Below, piece after piece: positions 12,042 to 21,848 of a stretch of DNA of 64,000 nt (position 1 is the stretch's first letter; the number at the start of each line of letters is the position of its first letter). The position numbers and the translations under genes are program-made. Under the pieces are notes generated by a model. That model did no database searches. It was given only the letters and a program-made list of their open reading frames with translations, and was not told the origin of the DNA. The DNA is taken from assembly GCF_018327705.1 (NCBI RefSeq), contig NZ_BNEM01000002.1, forward strand, positions 3,348,001-3,412,000. The letters run 5' to 3'. The stretch is from Catellatospora sp. TT07R-123 (lineage in GTDB: Bacteria; Actinomycetota; Actinomycetes; Mycobacteriales; Micromonosporaceae).

Positions 12042-12823
12042 AGCAGGGGGCCGCGGCGGGTGGTGGACTGGGTCAGCCAGTCGCCGAGCAGGCCCTTCCA
12101 GTCGGTGTCGGCGATGGTGGCGGGGTCGACGGTGAAGCGGCCGAAGATGTCGCGGTCGGCGAGCAGGCCGACGCGGCGGTCCAGCTCGACCACCACGTGC
12201 AGCTTGCGGTCCGTGGCGACGAAGCTGACCTCCAGGTGGCGCACCGCCTGGGCGTACGCCGGGCCGGGCAGGAACTCGATCTCCTGGTAGAACGGCAGCG
12301 TCTGGGGCAGGCTGCGCAGCCGCCCCCGCTCCAGGTCCGCCTTGACGAACTGGAAGCCCAGCTTCACCAGCGCGTCCAGGATGTGCTGCTGCGCCGGCAT
12401 CGGGTCGATCTCGACCGGATCCTCGTCGGTACGGTCGACCTCCCGCGCCACCTCCAGCTCGGTGCGCAGCCCGACCTTCATCCCCGCCAGCGGCTGCCCG
12501 AAGGCGCGGGTCAGCGGCGTCTCCAGCGGCACGGCGCAGCTGACGTCGAAGACGCGGCGCTCCCGCGCGGCCAGCGTGAACCCCTCCACCACCCGCTGGC
12601 GGTGGAACTCCACCGCGGACTCCCGGCCCGGCAGGCCGCCCTGCACACCGGCGTCGGCGACCAGCGCCAGCGCCACGTACCCGATGGCGACCTGGTGGTC
12701 GCCGCCGGTGACCTCGACCGTGCCCTTGAACGTGCCGCCGGGCTTGGCCCGCGACACCGACAGCTCCGTCCGGACCGTCGGGCCACCGACCCCGAACAAC
12801 CGCATCAGGCGCTTCACGACCAC
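12038..12823 (-). CDS. Spo0M-like sporulation-control protein
   Basis: A 261-residue member of the SpoOM family with an arrestin-like beta-sandwich fold. It starts [22 protein letters not shown] and has [28 protein letters not shown] near residues 29-56, both typical. In Bacillus, Spo0M influences Spo0A phosphorylation and cell morphology; the role in actinomycetes is not established. The gene is divergent from the sigma-factor gene with about 130 bases between starts, and convergent with dtd. Confidence 0.85.
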   Translation of the reverse strand: MVVKRLMRLFGVGGPTVRTELSVSRAKPGGTFKGTVEVTGGDHQVAIGYVALALVADAGVQGGLPGRESAVEFHRQRVVEGFTLAARERRVFDVSCAVPLETPLTRAFGQPLAGMKVGLRTELEVAREVDRTDEDPVEIDPMPAQQHILDALVKLGFQFVKADLERGRLRSLPQTLPFYQEIEFLPGPAYAQAVRHLEVSFVATDRKLHVVVELDRRVGLLADRDIFGRFTVDPATIADTDWKGLLGDWLTQSTTRRGPLL

Positions 12824-12953
12824 ACGTCCTCCCCGAGTCTGTGTCCGCCGAATCCGAGAATCGTCTCACCGCCGCCTCACGCGCCATGCACCAAGCTGTC
12901 AAACAGTTGCCAGTACGGCACAGCAGTGCAAGGGAACACGGGGAGGAACGGCA

Positions 12954-13949
<996 letters not shown>

Positions 13950-14003
13950 CCCCGTGCCCCACGGACGGCTGCCCCCGCACACCGCCGCCCCACCCGGTTT
14001 TAG

Positions 14004-14068
14004 ATAGACGTTGGCCTATCACATCGAGTTCGAGTAGATCGAAGTCGACGTAATAGGCCAACGTCTAT
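14004..14068. repeat. Dispersed 65-bp palindromic element, copy A
   Basis: A perfect 16-bp stem, ATAGACGTTGGCCTAT (14004-14019) with ATAGGCCAACGTCTAT (14053-14068), around a 33-base centre that itself contains TTCGA/TCGAA. It lies in the convergent gap between the sigma-factor gene and the acetyltransferase gene. A second copy of identical length is at 23253-23317, with a compensating stem change. Likely works as a two-way terminator or is a mobile palindrome. Confidence 0.8.
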
Positions 14069-14139
14069 GAAAATCGGGGCGTGGGCGCGGGCGGGCGGGC
14101 GACGCTGGACGAGGCAGGCGACGCTGGACGGGGCGGGGG

Positions 14140-16620
14140 TCAGCGGAGGTGGCGGGGGCCGGTGTCGGGGCGGGGCTGAGGGTCGGCGAGTTCGCCCGCG
14201 GCACCCAGCACCGACAGGCCCGAGCCGCGTACCAGCACCGGGTTCAGGGTCAGCCGCCGCAGCCGGGGCGCCTCGTCGGCCAGCTGGCCGACCCGCACCA
14301 GCAGCTCCGCCAGCCCGTCCAGATCGCACCCCTGTAGCAGTGGGAACGCCCTCGGCGCGCGTACCAGGGCGGCGGCGTCGGTGTCGGTGAGCGGGGCGGC
14401 CCGCCAGGCCCGGTCGCCGACCAGCTCGGTCACCGGCCCGCCGAGCCCGAACCCGACCACCGGCCCGAACGCCGGATCATCGACCACCTCGACCACGACC
14501 GCCACCCCCGGCGCGACCATCGGCTGCACCAGCACCTCGACCTGCGCGCCGAACAGCTCCTCCAGGTCGGCGTAGGCACGGCGGGCCTCGGCGGGCCCGG
14601 CGACGTTGAGCCGTACGGCGCCCAGATCGATGCGGTGCGGCCGGTCGGACACCTTCAGCGCCACCGCCCCGGCCACGTCAGCCGCGGCGGCCACCTCGGC
14701 GGCGCCCCGGGCGCGCACCGCCCCGACCACCTCGACGCCGTACGACGCGAGCAGTGCCTCGATCGTGGGGGCGTCCGGGTCGGCGCCGGGCGGTGAGGGC
14801 GGCAGCGCGCCCGGGGGCACCCGCAGCCAGGCGGCGCGGCGGATCACCTGGGCCAGGGCCCGCACCGCCTCCTCGATGGACCGGAACGACGGCACCCCGG
14901 CGGGCCCCTGCCCGGCCAGGAAGCTCGCCACCACCGGCTTGTCCGCGTCGGCCACCGCGTCGGCCAGCGCCGCCGCGTACGGCTCCAGCAGCGCCGTCTC
15001 GGCGCTCTGGTCGGCGGCCACCGGCCCGGTCGGCAGCGGCGGCGCCACGACCACCACCAGCGCGTCCACGTCGTCGCTGCGCACGATGTCGCGCACCGCC
15101 GCGCCGAACTCGGCGGGGCTCGCGCCGGGCCCCACGGCGCCGGAGCGCCCGACCGGCAGCCCGGCGGCGCGGATCTCGGCGGCGGCCAGCGCGGCCAGCG
15201 GGAACGCGTTGGCGATGACGCCGATGCGCGCGCCGGTCGGCACCGGCTGGGCAGCCAGCACCATCGCCACGTCGAACAGCTCGCCGACGGTGCCGGTCTC
15301 GATCACGCCGGAGTGGGCGCGCAGCGCCTGCATGGCGGCGTCGTCGAGGCCCGATCCGCCGACGCCCGTGTGCCCGGCGAGCATCACGATCGGCTTGTGC
15401 CGCCCGACGGCGCGGGCGATGCGGGCGAACTTACGCGGGTTGCCGAAGGTCTCCAGGTACATCGCGATGACGTCGGTGTGCGGGTCCTGGGCCCAGAACT
15501 GGAGCAGGTCGTTGCCGGAGACGTCGGCGCGGCGGCCCGCGCTCACGAACACCGACACGCCCAGCCGCCGGCGGTCGGCCTCGGCCAGCAGCAGCAGGCC
15601 GAGGGTGCCGGAGTGGCAGAACAGGCCGACCCGGCCCGGCGGCGCGGGCGGGGCGGGCCAGGGCAGCCGGGGCACGAGCGTGGCGTTGAGCCGTACCGTG
15701 GCGTCGGCGACGCCCAGGCTGCCCGGACCGATCACCCGCATGCCCGCGGCCCGCGCCGACCGCACCAGCTCGCGCCGCGCGGCGGGGTCCAGCTCGGTCA
15801 GGGTCAGCAGGCCGTGCACGCCCGCGGCGGCGGCGTCGGCGACCACGTCGGCGATCGCGTCGGGCGGCACCGCCACCACGGCCAGGTCGATCGGGCCGTC
15901 CACCTGCGACGCCGAGGTGACCATGGCCTTGGGGTGGATCTCGTGCACCGGGCCGGCGAACCCGGCCCCGCGCAGGTGGGCCAGCACCGCCGCGCCGACA
16001 CCCCGGCCGGACGCGCTGGCGCCGTAGACGGCGATCGCGCCGGGGCGCAGCAGCCGGGCCACCGAGCGGGCCTCGGTGCGCTGCTCACGCTCGGCCTGCA
16101 CGGCCCGCGAGCGCTCGGTCGGCGCGACCGGGAACGTCAGCGCCACCACGCCGTCGGCGAACTTGCGGCTGACCTCGTATCCGGCATCGGTGAACACGCG
16201 CAGCATGGCGCCGTTCTCCGGCAGCACCTCGGCCACGAACCGGCTGATGCCGACCTCGCCCGCGGCGGCGGCCAGGTATTCCAGCAGCACCGAGCCGACG
16301 CCGCGGCCCTGGTAGGCGTCCTCGACCACGAACGCGACCTCGGCGGTGGGCGCGCCCTCGCCGAGCCGCTCGTAGCGGCCGACGGCGATCAGCCGGTCGC
16401 CCGCGGCGACCACGAACGCCTCCCGGTCGACGTGGTCGACGTTGACGAACCGGTGCAGGTCGCGGGCGGGAATCCGGGGGTACGGCGAGAAGTAGCGCAG
16501 GTAGCGGGTGCGCTCGGAGAACCGGGCGTGCATCGCCACCACCGCGTCGGCGTCGGTCGGCTCCACCTGGCGCAGGTGGACCGCGGTGCCGTCGGCGAGC
16601 AGGACGTCCGCGCTGCGCAC
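14140..16620 (-). CDS. GNAT/acyl-CoA-synthetase-like protein lysine acetyltransferase (Pat/PatZ type)
   Basis: 826 residues. An N-terminal GNAT domain (about 1-165) has the acetyl-CoA loop in VVEDAYQGRGVGSVLLEYL. It is followed by a CoA-binding domain (about 190-300, IAVYGASASGRGVGAAVL), a succinyl-CoA-ligase-like domain (about 325-470) and an ATP-grasp domain (about 600-800). This is the architecture of bacterial Pat enzymes that acetylate a lysine of acetyl-CoA synthetase and other AMP-forming ligases to switch them off. GNAT first is the order known from actinomycete enzymes. The loop that carries the phospho-histidine in active NDP-forming synthetases is shortened here but still reads AGHTGVGG, so synthetase activity cannot be ruled out. 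A histone-deacetylase-like gene lies 3 bases upstream. Confidence 0.85.
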   Translation of the reverse strand: MRSADVLLADGTAVHLRQVEPTDADAVVAMHARFSERTRYLRYFSPYPRIPARDLHRFVNVDHVDREAFVVAAGDRLIAVGRYERLGEGAPTAEVAFVVEDAYQGRGVGSVLLEYLAAAAGEVGISRFVAEVLPENGAMLRVFTDAGYEVSRKFADGVVALTFPVAPTERSRAVQAEREQRTEARSVARLLRPGAIAVYGASASGRGVGAAVLAHLRGAGFAGPVHEIHPKAMVTSASQVDGPIDLAVVAVPPDAIADVVADAAAAGVHGLLTLTELDPAARRELVRSARAAGMRVIGPGSLGVADATVRLNATLVPRLPWPAPPAPPGRVGLFCHSGTLGLLLLAEADRRRLGVSVFVSAGRRADVSGNDLLQFWAQDPHTDVIAMYLETFGNPRKFARIARAVGRHKPIVMLAGHTGVGGSGLDDAAMQALRAHSGVIETGTVGELFDVAMVLAAQPVPTGARIGVIANAFPLAALAAAEIRAAGLPVGRSGAVGPGASPAEFGAAVRDIVRSDDVDALVVVVAPPLPTGPVAADQSAETALLEPYAAALADAVADADKPVVASFLAGQGPAGVPSFRSIEEAVRALAQVIRRAAWLRVPPGALPPSPPGADPDAPTIEALLASYGVEVVGAVRARGAAEVAAAADVAGAVALKVSDRPHRIDLGAVRLNVAGPAEARRAYADLEELFGAQVEVLVQPMVAPGVAVVVEVVDDPAFGPVVGFGLGGPVTELVGDRAWRAAPLTDTDAAALVRAPRAFPLLQGCDLDGLAELLVRVGQLADEAPRLRRLTLNPVLVRGSGLSVLGAAGELADPQPRPDTGPRHLR

Positions 16621-16623
16621 CGC

Positions 16624-17799
16624 TCAGTCCCTCGGATCGTGCGGGTCGAGCCCGTGCGGCGGGAACACCGCCCGCCGGGTCGCCATGACCGCCCGGTCCA
16701 GCGCGTCGGCCTCGGCGCCGGGCTCCCACGGCGTGTAGCCGGGGGTGCCGCCGTCGGTCAGCGACGCGGGCACGGCCCGTTCCGGGCGCAGCCGGGCGGC
16801 CAGCTCCCGCCACGCGGGCGGGGTGGGCGTGGCCGGGTCCAGCGGCTCGCCGGTGATCATCGCCAGCAGGTGGGTCCACGTCCGGGGCACCACCTCGACC
16901 AGCGCGTACCCGCCGCCGCCGGTGGCGACCAGGCGGCCGTCGCACAGCTCGTCGGCCAGGTCGCGCACGGCCAGTTGCGCCGCCCGCTGCCCGTCCACGC
17001 TCAGCCGCAGGTTGGCCAGCGGGTCCAGCCGGTGGCTGTCCGCCCCCGCCTGGAGCACGATCAGCTGCGGCCGGAACGCCCGCACCACCGACGGCACCAC
17101 CGCGTGGAAGGCGCGCAGCCAGCCCGCGTCGCCGGTGCCGCCGGGCAGGGCCACGTTGACCGCGCTGCCCGCGGCGTTCGGGCCGCCGGTCTCGTCGGGG
17201 AAGCCGGTGCCCGGGAACAGCGACAGCGGGCTCTCGTGCAGGCTGACGGTGAGCACGCGCGGGTCGTCGTAGAAGATCTCCTGCACCCCGTCGCCGTGGT
17301 GCACGTCGATGTCGATGTACGCGATCCGCTGCGCGCCCTGCGCGAGCAGGTCGGCGATGGCCACGGCGGGGTCGTCGTAGACGCAGAAGCCGGCGGCGCG
17401 GGCGGGCATGGCGTGGTGCAGGCCGCCCGAGACGTTGACCGCGCGCTGGACCTCGCCCCGCCACACCGCCCGCGCGGCGGCCAGGGTGGCGCCGCAGACC
17501 AGCGCCGACGCCTCGTGCATGCCGTCGAAGACCGGGTTGTCGGGGGTGTTGAGGCCGTACCCCCGGAAGAAGGGGTCGTCCGGGGCGGCCCGGACCGCCT
17601 CCAGGTAGTCGCGCCGGTGCACCCGCAGCAGCTCGTCGTCGGTGGCAGGTTCGGGTGACACCAGGCGGACGCCGGGGCGGTCGAGCACGCCCAGCTCGCG
17701 GGCCAGCGCCATGGTCAGCTCGACCCGGACCGGGTCCAGCGGGTGGTCGCCGAGGTCGTACGCCAGGAGCTTGTCGCTCCACACCACCAGCGCGTTCAT
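16624..17799 (-). CDS. acuC: AcuC-type lysine deacetylase (class I/II HDAC fold)
   Basis: 391 residues. A zinc-dependent deacetylase of the arginase/HDAC fold, with the ligands in YIDIDVHHGDGVQEIFYDD (Asp and His) and the second zinc Asp expected in the LQAGADSHRLDPL segment. SGGLHHAMPARAAGFCVYDDPAVAI holds the catalytic His pair and GTGFPDETGG is also family-like. AcuC removes acetyl groups from acetyl-CoA synthetase. The start at 17799 overlaps the rhodanese stop (ATGA), and the stop is 3 bases before the Pat-type acetyltransferase, so the opposing enzymes appear to be made from one message. Confidence 0.92.
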   Translation of the reverse strand: MNALVVWSDKLLAYDLGDHPLDPVRVELTMALARELGVLDRPGVRLVSPEPATDDELLRVHRRDYLEAVRAAPDDPFFRGYGLNTPDNPVFDGMHEASALVCGATLAAARAVWRGEVQRAVNVSGGLHHAMPARAAGFCVYDDPAVAIADLLAQGAQRIAYIDIDVHHGDGVQEIFYDDPRVLTVSLHESPLSLFPGTGFPDETGGPNAAGSAVNVALPGGTGDAGWLRAFHAVVPSVVRAFRPQLIVLQAGADSHRLDPLANLRLSVDGQRAAQLAVRDLADELCDGRLVATGGGGYALVEVVPRTWTHLLAMITGEPLDPATPTPPAWRELAARLRPERAVPASLTDGGTPGYTPWEPGAEADALDRAVMATRRAVFPPHGLDPHDPRD

Positions 17800-18614
17800 G
17801 CGCCCGTGCCGATGGGGCGGGACGGGTCGGTGATCCAGTGGCTCCACGAGCCGACGTACAGCGCGGCGTCGGTGCGACCGGCCGCGTGCAGCGCCAGCAC
17901 GGTGTGCGCGGCCGTCACCCCGGAGCCGCAGTACGCCCCGACGGGCTCGCCGTCGTACGCGGCGAAGATCTCGGCCAGGTCGGCCCGCAGCGTGCCGTCG
18001 GCGTTGACCAGGTCGCCGTAGGGCAGGTTGCGCGCTCCCGGGATGTGCCCGGCGACCGGGTCGACCGGCTCGGTCTCGCCCCGGAACCGGGGCGCGGTGC
18101 GGGCGTCCAGCAGCGCGCCGTGCCCGGCCAGCGCGGCGGCGCCCTCGGCGTCGAGCACCGGCAGGCCGCCGGGCCGCACCACCAGGTCGCCACGGGTCAC
18201 CGTGGGCTGCGTCGCGTCGACGGCACCGCCGGCCGCGGTCCACGCCGGGAAGCCGCCGTCGAGCACCCGCACGTCGGCGACGCCGGCCCAGCGCAGCGTC
18301 CACCAGGCGCGCGCGGCGGCTAGGCCGTCGCCGCCGTCGTACACGACGACCGGGTGGTTCTCGCGCAGGCCCGCGGCGCGCAGCGCGCCCTCCAGGGCCT
18401 GCGGGTGGGGCAGCGGGTGGCGCCCACCCGATCCGGGCGGCCCGCACAGGTCGCGGTCCAGGTCCACGAAGACCGCGCCCGGCACGTGCCCGGCGTCGTA
18501 GTCGTCGCGCCCCGGCGGCCCGGCCAGCCGCCAGCGGATGTCCAGCACGGTCGGCGGCTCGGGGGCGCGCAGCAGCGCCACCAGGTCTGCCGCACTGATC
18601 AGAGGTGTACGCAC
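17796..18614 (-). CDS. Sulfurtransferase, two rhodanese domains
   Basis: 272 residues with tandem rhodanese domains (about 5-125 and 150-268). The active cysteine is in the second domain, in AYCGSGVTAAHTVLAL near residue 230. The first domain has VVYDGGDGLAAAR where the loop would be and lacks the cysteine, so it is structural. The CGSGVTA loop is of the thiosulfate/3-mercaptopyruvate sulfurtransferase type. First gene of the unit that continues with acuC and the Pat-type acetyltransferase (4-base overlap with acuC). Confidence 0.9.
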   Translation of the reverse strand: MRTPLISAADLVALLRAPEPPTVLDIRWRLAGPPGRDDYDAGHVPGAVFVDLDRDLCGPPGSGGRHPLPHPQALEGALRAAGLRENHPVVVYDGGDGLAAARAWWTLRWAGVADVRVLDGGFPAWTAAGGAVDATQPTVTRGDLVVRPGGLPVLDAEGAAALAGHGALLDARTAPRFRGETEPVDPVAGHIPGARNLPYGDLVNADGTLRADLAEIFAAYDGEPVGAYCGSGVTAAHTVLALHAAGRTDAALYVGSWSHWITDPSRPIGTGA

Positions 18615-18782
18615 ATCCGTCAGTCAACACCATCGGGGCGGACCCACGCGTGTCGGTGCGAACCGTCCCACGCACCTGCCACACTTCGGCGGGTGCGATG
18701 CCGCCCCGACGACGCGCCGGACGGCCGGGCCGTACATGATCAACGCGTAGGACCTGGAAGGTGTCACCACGGTGACGCGCAA

Positions 18783-18788
18783 TAGAAT
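18783..18788 (+). promoter_or_regulatory. -10-like hexamer of the DtxR-family gene, with overlapping inverted repeat
   Basis: TAGAAT (18783-18788) lies 31 bases before the start codon at 18819. GTGTCA (18761-18766) is a weak -35 with a 16-base spacer. GTCACC and GGTGAC flanking 18769-18770 form a small inverted repeat inside the spacer, a possible operator. There is no match to the IdeR consensus. Confidence 0.35.
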
Positions 18789-18818
18789 CGCTTCCAGCGA
18801 CTTGGAGAGGACCATTTC

Positions 18819-19508
18819 ATGTCCGACCTCATTGACACCACCGAGATGTACTTGCGGACCATCCTCGAACTTGAGGAGGAGGGCGTGCCGCCGCTGCGCG
18901 CCCGCATCGCCGAGCGGCTGCACCAGAGCGGCCCCACCGTCAGCCAGACGGTGGCCCGGATGGAGCGCGACGGGCTGCTCACCGTCGTGGAGACCGACCG
19001 CCACCTGCAGCTGTCCGAGGCCGGCCGGGCGCACGCCGTCGCCGTCATGCGCAAGCACCGCCTCGCCGAGCTGCTGCTGGTCAACGTCATCGGCATGCCG
19101 TACGAGGAGGCCCACGAGGAGGCCTGCCGCTGGGAGCACGTGATGAGCGACGCGGTCGAGAAGCGGGTCTACGACCTGCTCAACCGGCCGACCCGCTCGC
19201 CGTACGGCAACCCGATCCCCGGCCTGGACGCGCTGGACATCAGCCCGCGCGACACCGCCGGCCACGGCGACCCGGAGCGCAACCTGGCCTTCCCCGGCCT
19301 GACCGGCCAGGTCGTGGTGCGGCGCATCTGCGAGAGCGTGCAGACCGACTCCGAGGTGCTGCGCCAGCTGCACGCCGCCGGGGTCGACCCGGGTGCCACG
19401 GTCACCGTGGCGCAGGAGCGCGACGGCGTCGCCATCGACCACGGCGGCGAGCCGGTGCGCCTGCCCCGCGAGGTCGCCTCGCGGGTGTTCGTCTCGACGT
19501 CCCGCTAG
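18819..19508 (+). CDS. DtxR/IdeR-family metal-dependent transcription regulator
   Basis: 229 residues in three parts. Residues about 1-70 are a winged helix (LIDTTEMYLRTILELEEEG, ARIAERLHQSGPTVSQTVARMERDGLL). About 75-140 form the dimer and metal-binding domain, with the DtxR ligand set in EACRWEHVMSD (Cys, Glu, His) and Met10 in the N-terminal helix. The C-terminal SH3-like domain is about 150-226. With bound Fe(II) such proteins repress iron uptake genes. The close match to IdeR ligands supports iron rather than manganese sensing. GGAGAGG lies eight bases before the start. Confidence 0.88.
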   Translation: MSDLIDTTEMYLRTILELEEEGVPPLRARIAERLHQSGPTVSQTVARMERDGLLTVVETDRHLQLSEAGRAHAVAVMRKHRLAELLLVNVIGMPYEEAHEEACRWEHVMSDAVEKRVYDLLNRPTRSPYGNPIPGLDALDISPRDTAGHGDPERNLAFPGLTGQVVVRRICESVQTDSEVLRQLHAAGVDPGATVTVAQERDGVAIDHGGEPVRLPREVASRVFVSTSR

Positions 19509-19515
19509 GGGCGGG

Positions 19516-20055
19516 TCAGACCCCGGCCCGGTCGATCTCGCGCGCGAGGTCGACCAGCTTCGGGGCGATCGCGGCGGAGTCCCCGCCCGCGGGCAGGACC
19601 ACCTTCAGCAGCATCAGGCGGGCGTTGCCCGCCAGCCATCCGATCTCCACGTACGGCCCGCGGCCCGAGGCTGCGGGCCGTATCGCCTGGAAAGCGGCCT
19701 TGCCCAGCGCGGTCACCGCCGTGGCGCCGTCGGGCGGGATGGTGTCCTTGAACACGGCCACGTCGGCGGTGGTCGGCGTGACCGACAGGCTCAGCTCGGG
19801 CAGCGCCGCGTCGGCCTGGCGGGCCACACACGTGTTGGTCTTGCCCTGCCGGGCCGACCCGGCCACGGTGAGGTCGAGCCCGAGCCGCTCCGCGATGCGG
19901 GCCTGGTCCAGCAGGCGGCAGGCGCCCCCGGCGGCCGCCGTCGCGCGCACCGGCACGGACGGGGCGGGCGCGGGGTCGGCACCGGCCGGGCCGGAGCAGC
20001 CCGCGAGCAGGGACGCGCCGATCGCCAGGGTCAGGACCGTCGTTCGCACCCGCAT
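19516..20055 (-). CDS. Putative lipoprotein (DUF3558-like)
   Basis: 179 residues. A signal peptide ends in LLAGCSGP (lipobox Cys at about residue 20), followed by a Pro/Ala-rich linker and a domain that begins with ACRLLDQARIAERLG and has a second Cys in TNTCVARQ, so a disulfide is likely. This resembles the DUF3558 lipoproteins of actinobacteria, whose function is not known. Convergent with the DtxR-family gene, with 7 bases between stops. Confidence 0.6.
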   Translation of the reverse strand: MRVRTTVLTLAIGASLLAGCSGPAGADPAPAPSVPVRATAAAGGACRLLDQARIAERLGLDLTVAGSARQGKTNTCVARQADAALPELSLSVTPTTADVAVFKDTIPPDGATAVTALGKAAFQAIRPAASGRGPYVEIGWLAGNARLMLLKVVLPAGGDSAAIAPKLVDLAREIDRAGV

Positions 20056-20122
20056 AACCTAGCCGCCGGGCCGGTCCGCCGAAAGTCGCACCCGATGGGG
20101 CAGAGCTGCCTAGCCTGGTGCC

Positions 20123-20500
20123 ATGAGCGGCAAAGTGGTGCATTTCGAGGTGCCCGTCGACGACGTGGAGCGGGCCCGGACCTTCTACACCGACGCCTTC
20201 GGCTGGCAACTCGACGACATGCCCGGTTTCGACTACATCTGGGTACGCACGACGCGTACCGACGACCGCGGCATGCCCGCCGAGCCGGGCGCCATCAACG
20301 GCGGCATGACCAGGCGCGCGGCGCCGGTGACGCAGCCGATGATCACTGTCGAGGTCGAGGACATCGACACCGCGCTGGCCAAGGTGGTGGCGGTGGGCGG
20401 CACGGTGCTCCAGGAGCGGCAGGCGGTCGGCGAGATGGGGTTCACCGCGTACATCGCCGACACCGAGGGCAACCCGCTCGGCCTGTGGCAGAACGCCTGA
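20123..20500 (+). CDS. VOC-superfamily (glyoxalase/bleomycin-resistance fold) protein
   Basis: 125 residues, one vicinal-oxygen-chelate unit of two beta-alpha-beta-beta-beta modules. VVHFEVPVDDVERARTFYTDAFGWQL is the first module. TVEVEDIDTALAKVVAVGGTV and FTAYIADTEGNPLGLWQ form the second and end with the usual Gly-Asn-x-x-Gly-Leu-Trp-Gln. One metal His is present (VHFEV). Actinomycetes carry many such single-unit proteins of unknown substrate. Confidence 0.8.
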   Translation: MSGKVVHFEVPVDDVERARTFYTDAFGWQLDDMPGFDYIWVRTTRTDDRGMPAEPGAINGGMTRRAAPVTQPMITVEVEDIDTALAKVVAVGGTVLQERQAVGEMGFTAYIADTEGNPLGLWQNA

Positions 20501-20641
20501 CGCACTCCTCCCGCGACAGCGGCGGCTCGCAGTCCGATGACGAACCACCGGCTCCGGACGACCGATCCGATCCCGACCCGGCCGACGGGAATGATCAGTG
20601 AAGCCGAGGAGTTCGACCACACGAAGAGTGAGGAGTCGACC

Positions 20642-21643
20642 ATGAGCAAGACACGGCGTATCGGCACCGACGGACCCGAGGTCAGCGCGATCGGCCTGGG
20701 CTGCATGGGCATGAGTTTCGCGTACGGGCAGCGCGACGACGAGCAGTCGGCCGCCACCCTGCGCCGCGCCCTCGACCTGGGCGTGACCCACCTCGACACC
20801 GCCGACATGTACGGCTTCGGCCACAACGAGGAGCTGATCGGGCGCACCCTGGGCAGCCGCCGCGACGAGTACGTGCTGGCCACCAAGTTCGCCAACCGCG
20901 CCGAGCTCGGCCCCGACGGCCAGCTCGTGCGCCGCTTCGTGGACTCCTCGGCCGCCTGGGCCCGCCAGGCGCTGGAGGACTCGCTGCGGCGGCTGGGCAC
21001 CGACGTGATCGACCTGTACTACATGCACCGCCGCGATCCCGACACCCCGATCGAGGAGACCGTCGGGGCGATGGCCGAGTTCGTCGCCCAGGGCAAGGTC
21101 CGGCACCTCGGCCTGTCCGAGGTGAGCCCGCAGACGCTGCGCACCGCGCACGCGGTCCACCCCATCGCCGCCGTGCAGATGGAGTACTCGCTGTTCACCA
21201 GGTTCGTCGAGGACGAGATGCTGGCGACGTGCCGGGAGCTGGGCGTGAGCCTGGTGGCGTACTCGCCGGTGGGCCGGGGCTGGCTCACGGGCAAGGTGAC
21301 CTCGCGCGACGACCTGGCCGACGACGACTTCCGCCGCAGCGTGCCGCGCTTCGCGGAGGAGAACTTCGCCCACAACCTCGCCCTGGTGGAGGCGGTGCGC
21401 GCGGTGGCCGAGGAGGTCGGGGCCACCCCGGCCCAGACCGCGCTGGCCTGGCTGCTGGCGCAGGGCGACGACATCCTGCCCATCCCGGGCACGAAGCACG
21501 TGTCGTACCTGGAGGAGAACACGGCCGCCCAGGACCTGACACTCACCCCCGACCACCTCGCCCGCCTCTCCGCAGCCGTCCCCGCCGACGCCGTCGCGGG
21601 CGACCGCTACAACCCCCAGGGCATGCAGACGGTCGGCCACTGA
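20642..21643 (+). CDS. Aldo/keto reductase
   Basis: 333 residues, an NADPH-dependent TIM-barrel oxidoreductase of the AKR13/YakC-like group. The catalytic set is visible: Asp and Tyr in [18 protein letters not shown], Lys in LATKFANR, His in [13 protein letters not shown]. Cofactor residues are in [15 protein letters not shown] near the end. The start at 20642 has GAGGAG seven bases upstream and gives the standard [20 protein letters not shown]; the longer upstream reading is rejected. Substrate unknown. Confidence 0.9.
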   Translation: MSKTRRIGTDGPEVSAIGLGCMGMSFAYGQRDDEQSAATLRRALDLGVTHLDTADMYGFGHNEELIGRTLGSRRDEYVLATKFANRAELGPDGQLVRRFVDSSAAWARQALEDSLRRLGTDVIDLYYMHRRDPDTPIEETVGAMAEFVAQGKVRHLGLSEVSPQTLRTAHAVHPIAAVQMEYSLFTRFVEDEMLATCRELGVSLVAYSPVGRGWLTGKVTSRDDLADDDFRRSVPRFAEENFAHNLALVEAVRAVAEEVGATPAQTALAWLLAQGDDILPIPGTKHVSYLEENTAAQDLTLTPDHLARLSAAVPADAVAGDRYNPQGMQTVGH

Positions 21644-21647
21644 CCGG

Positions 21648-21712
21648 ATGATCGCTGTTTCCGGTCAGAACATGGCGTTATTAGCCATCCTCTGACCCGA
21701 AACGGCGATCAT
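21648..21712. repeat. Dispersed GATCGxCGTTT palindrome (family R1), copy 1
   Basis: ATGATCGCTGTTTCCGGTCAGA pairs imperfectly with the right arm ending GGCGATCAT; inside is a smaller hairpin ATGGC/GCCAT. It starts 5 bases after the aldo/keto reductase stop, so it may end that message. Other copies are at 23352, 24948, 37561, 58764, 59013 and 59172. Confidence 0.75.
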
Positions 21713-21717
21713 GCCGC

Positions 21718-21746
21718 TTGTGGGATCGCTCCCATTCCTATAGGAT
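21718..21746 (+). promoter_or_regulatory. Promoter with CebR-like operator for the CBM2 metalloprotease
   Basis: TTGTGG (21718-21723) and TAGGAT (21741-21746) are -35 and -10 elements with a 17-base spacer. TGGGATCGCTCCCA (21721-21734), overlapping the -35 and spacer, matches the CebR/CelR operator consensus TGGGAGCGCTCCCA at 13 of 14 positions. In Streptomyces and Thermobifida that site is bound by a LacI-family repressor released by cellobiose or cellotriose. Confidence 0.75.
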
Positions 21747-21848
21747 TCGTCGCGCGTCAATGCGTGTCGCCGAGACCGGGTATCTCGCCCACGCGGATCA
21801 CCCGTCAGCGCGCCCCCCCGCGCGCCCGAATCCGCTCCGGGAGTCACC

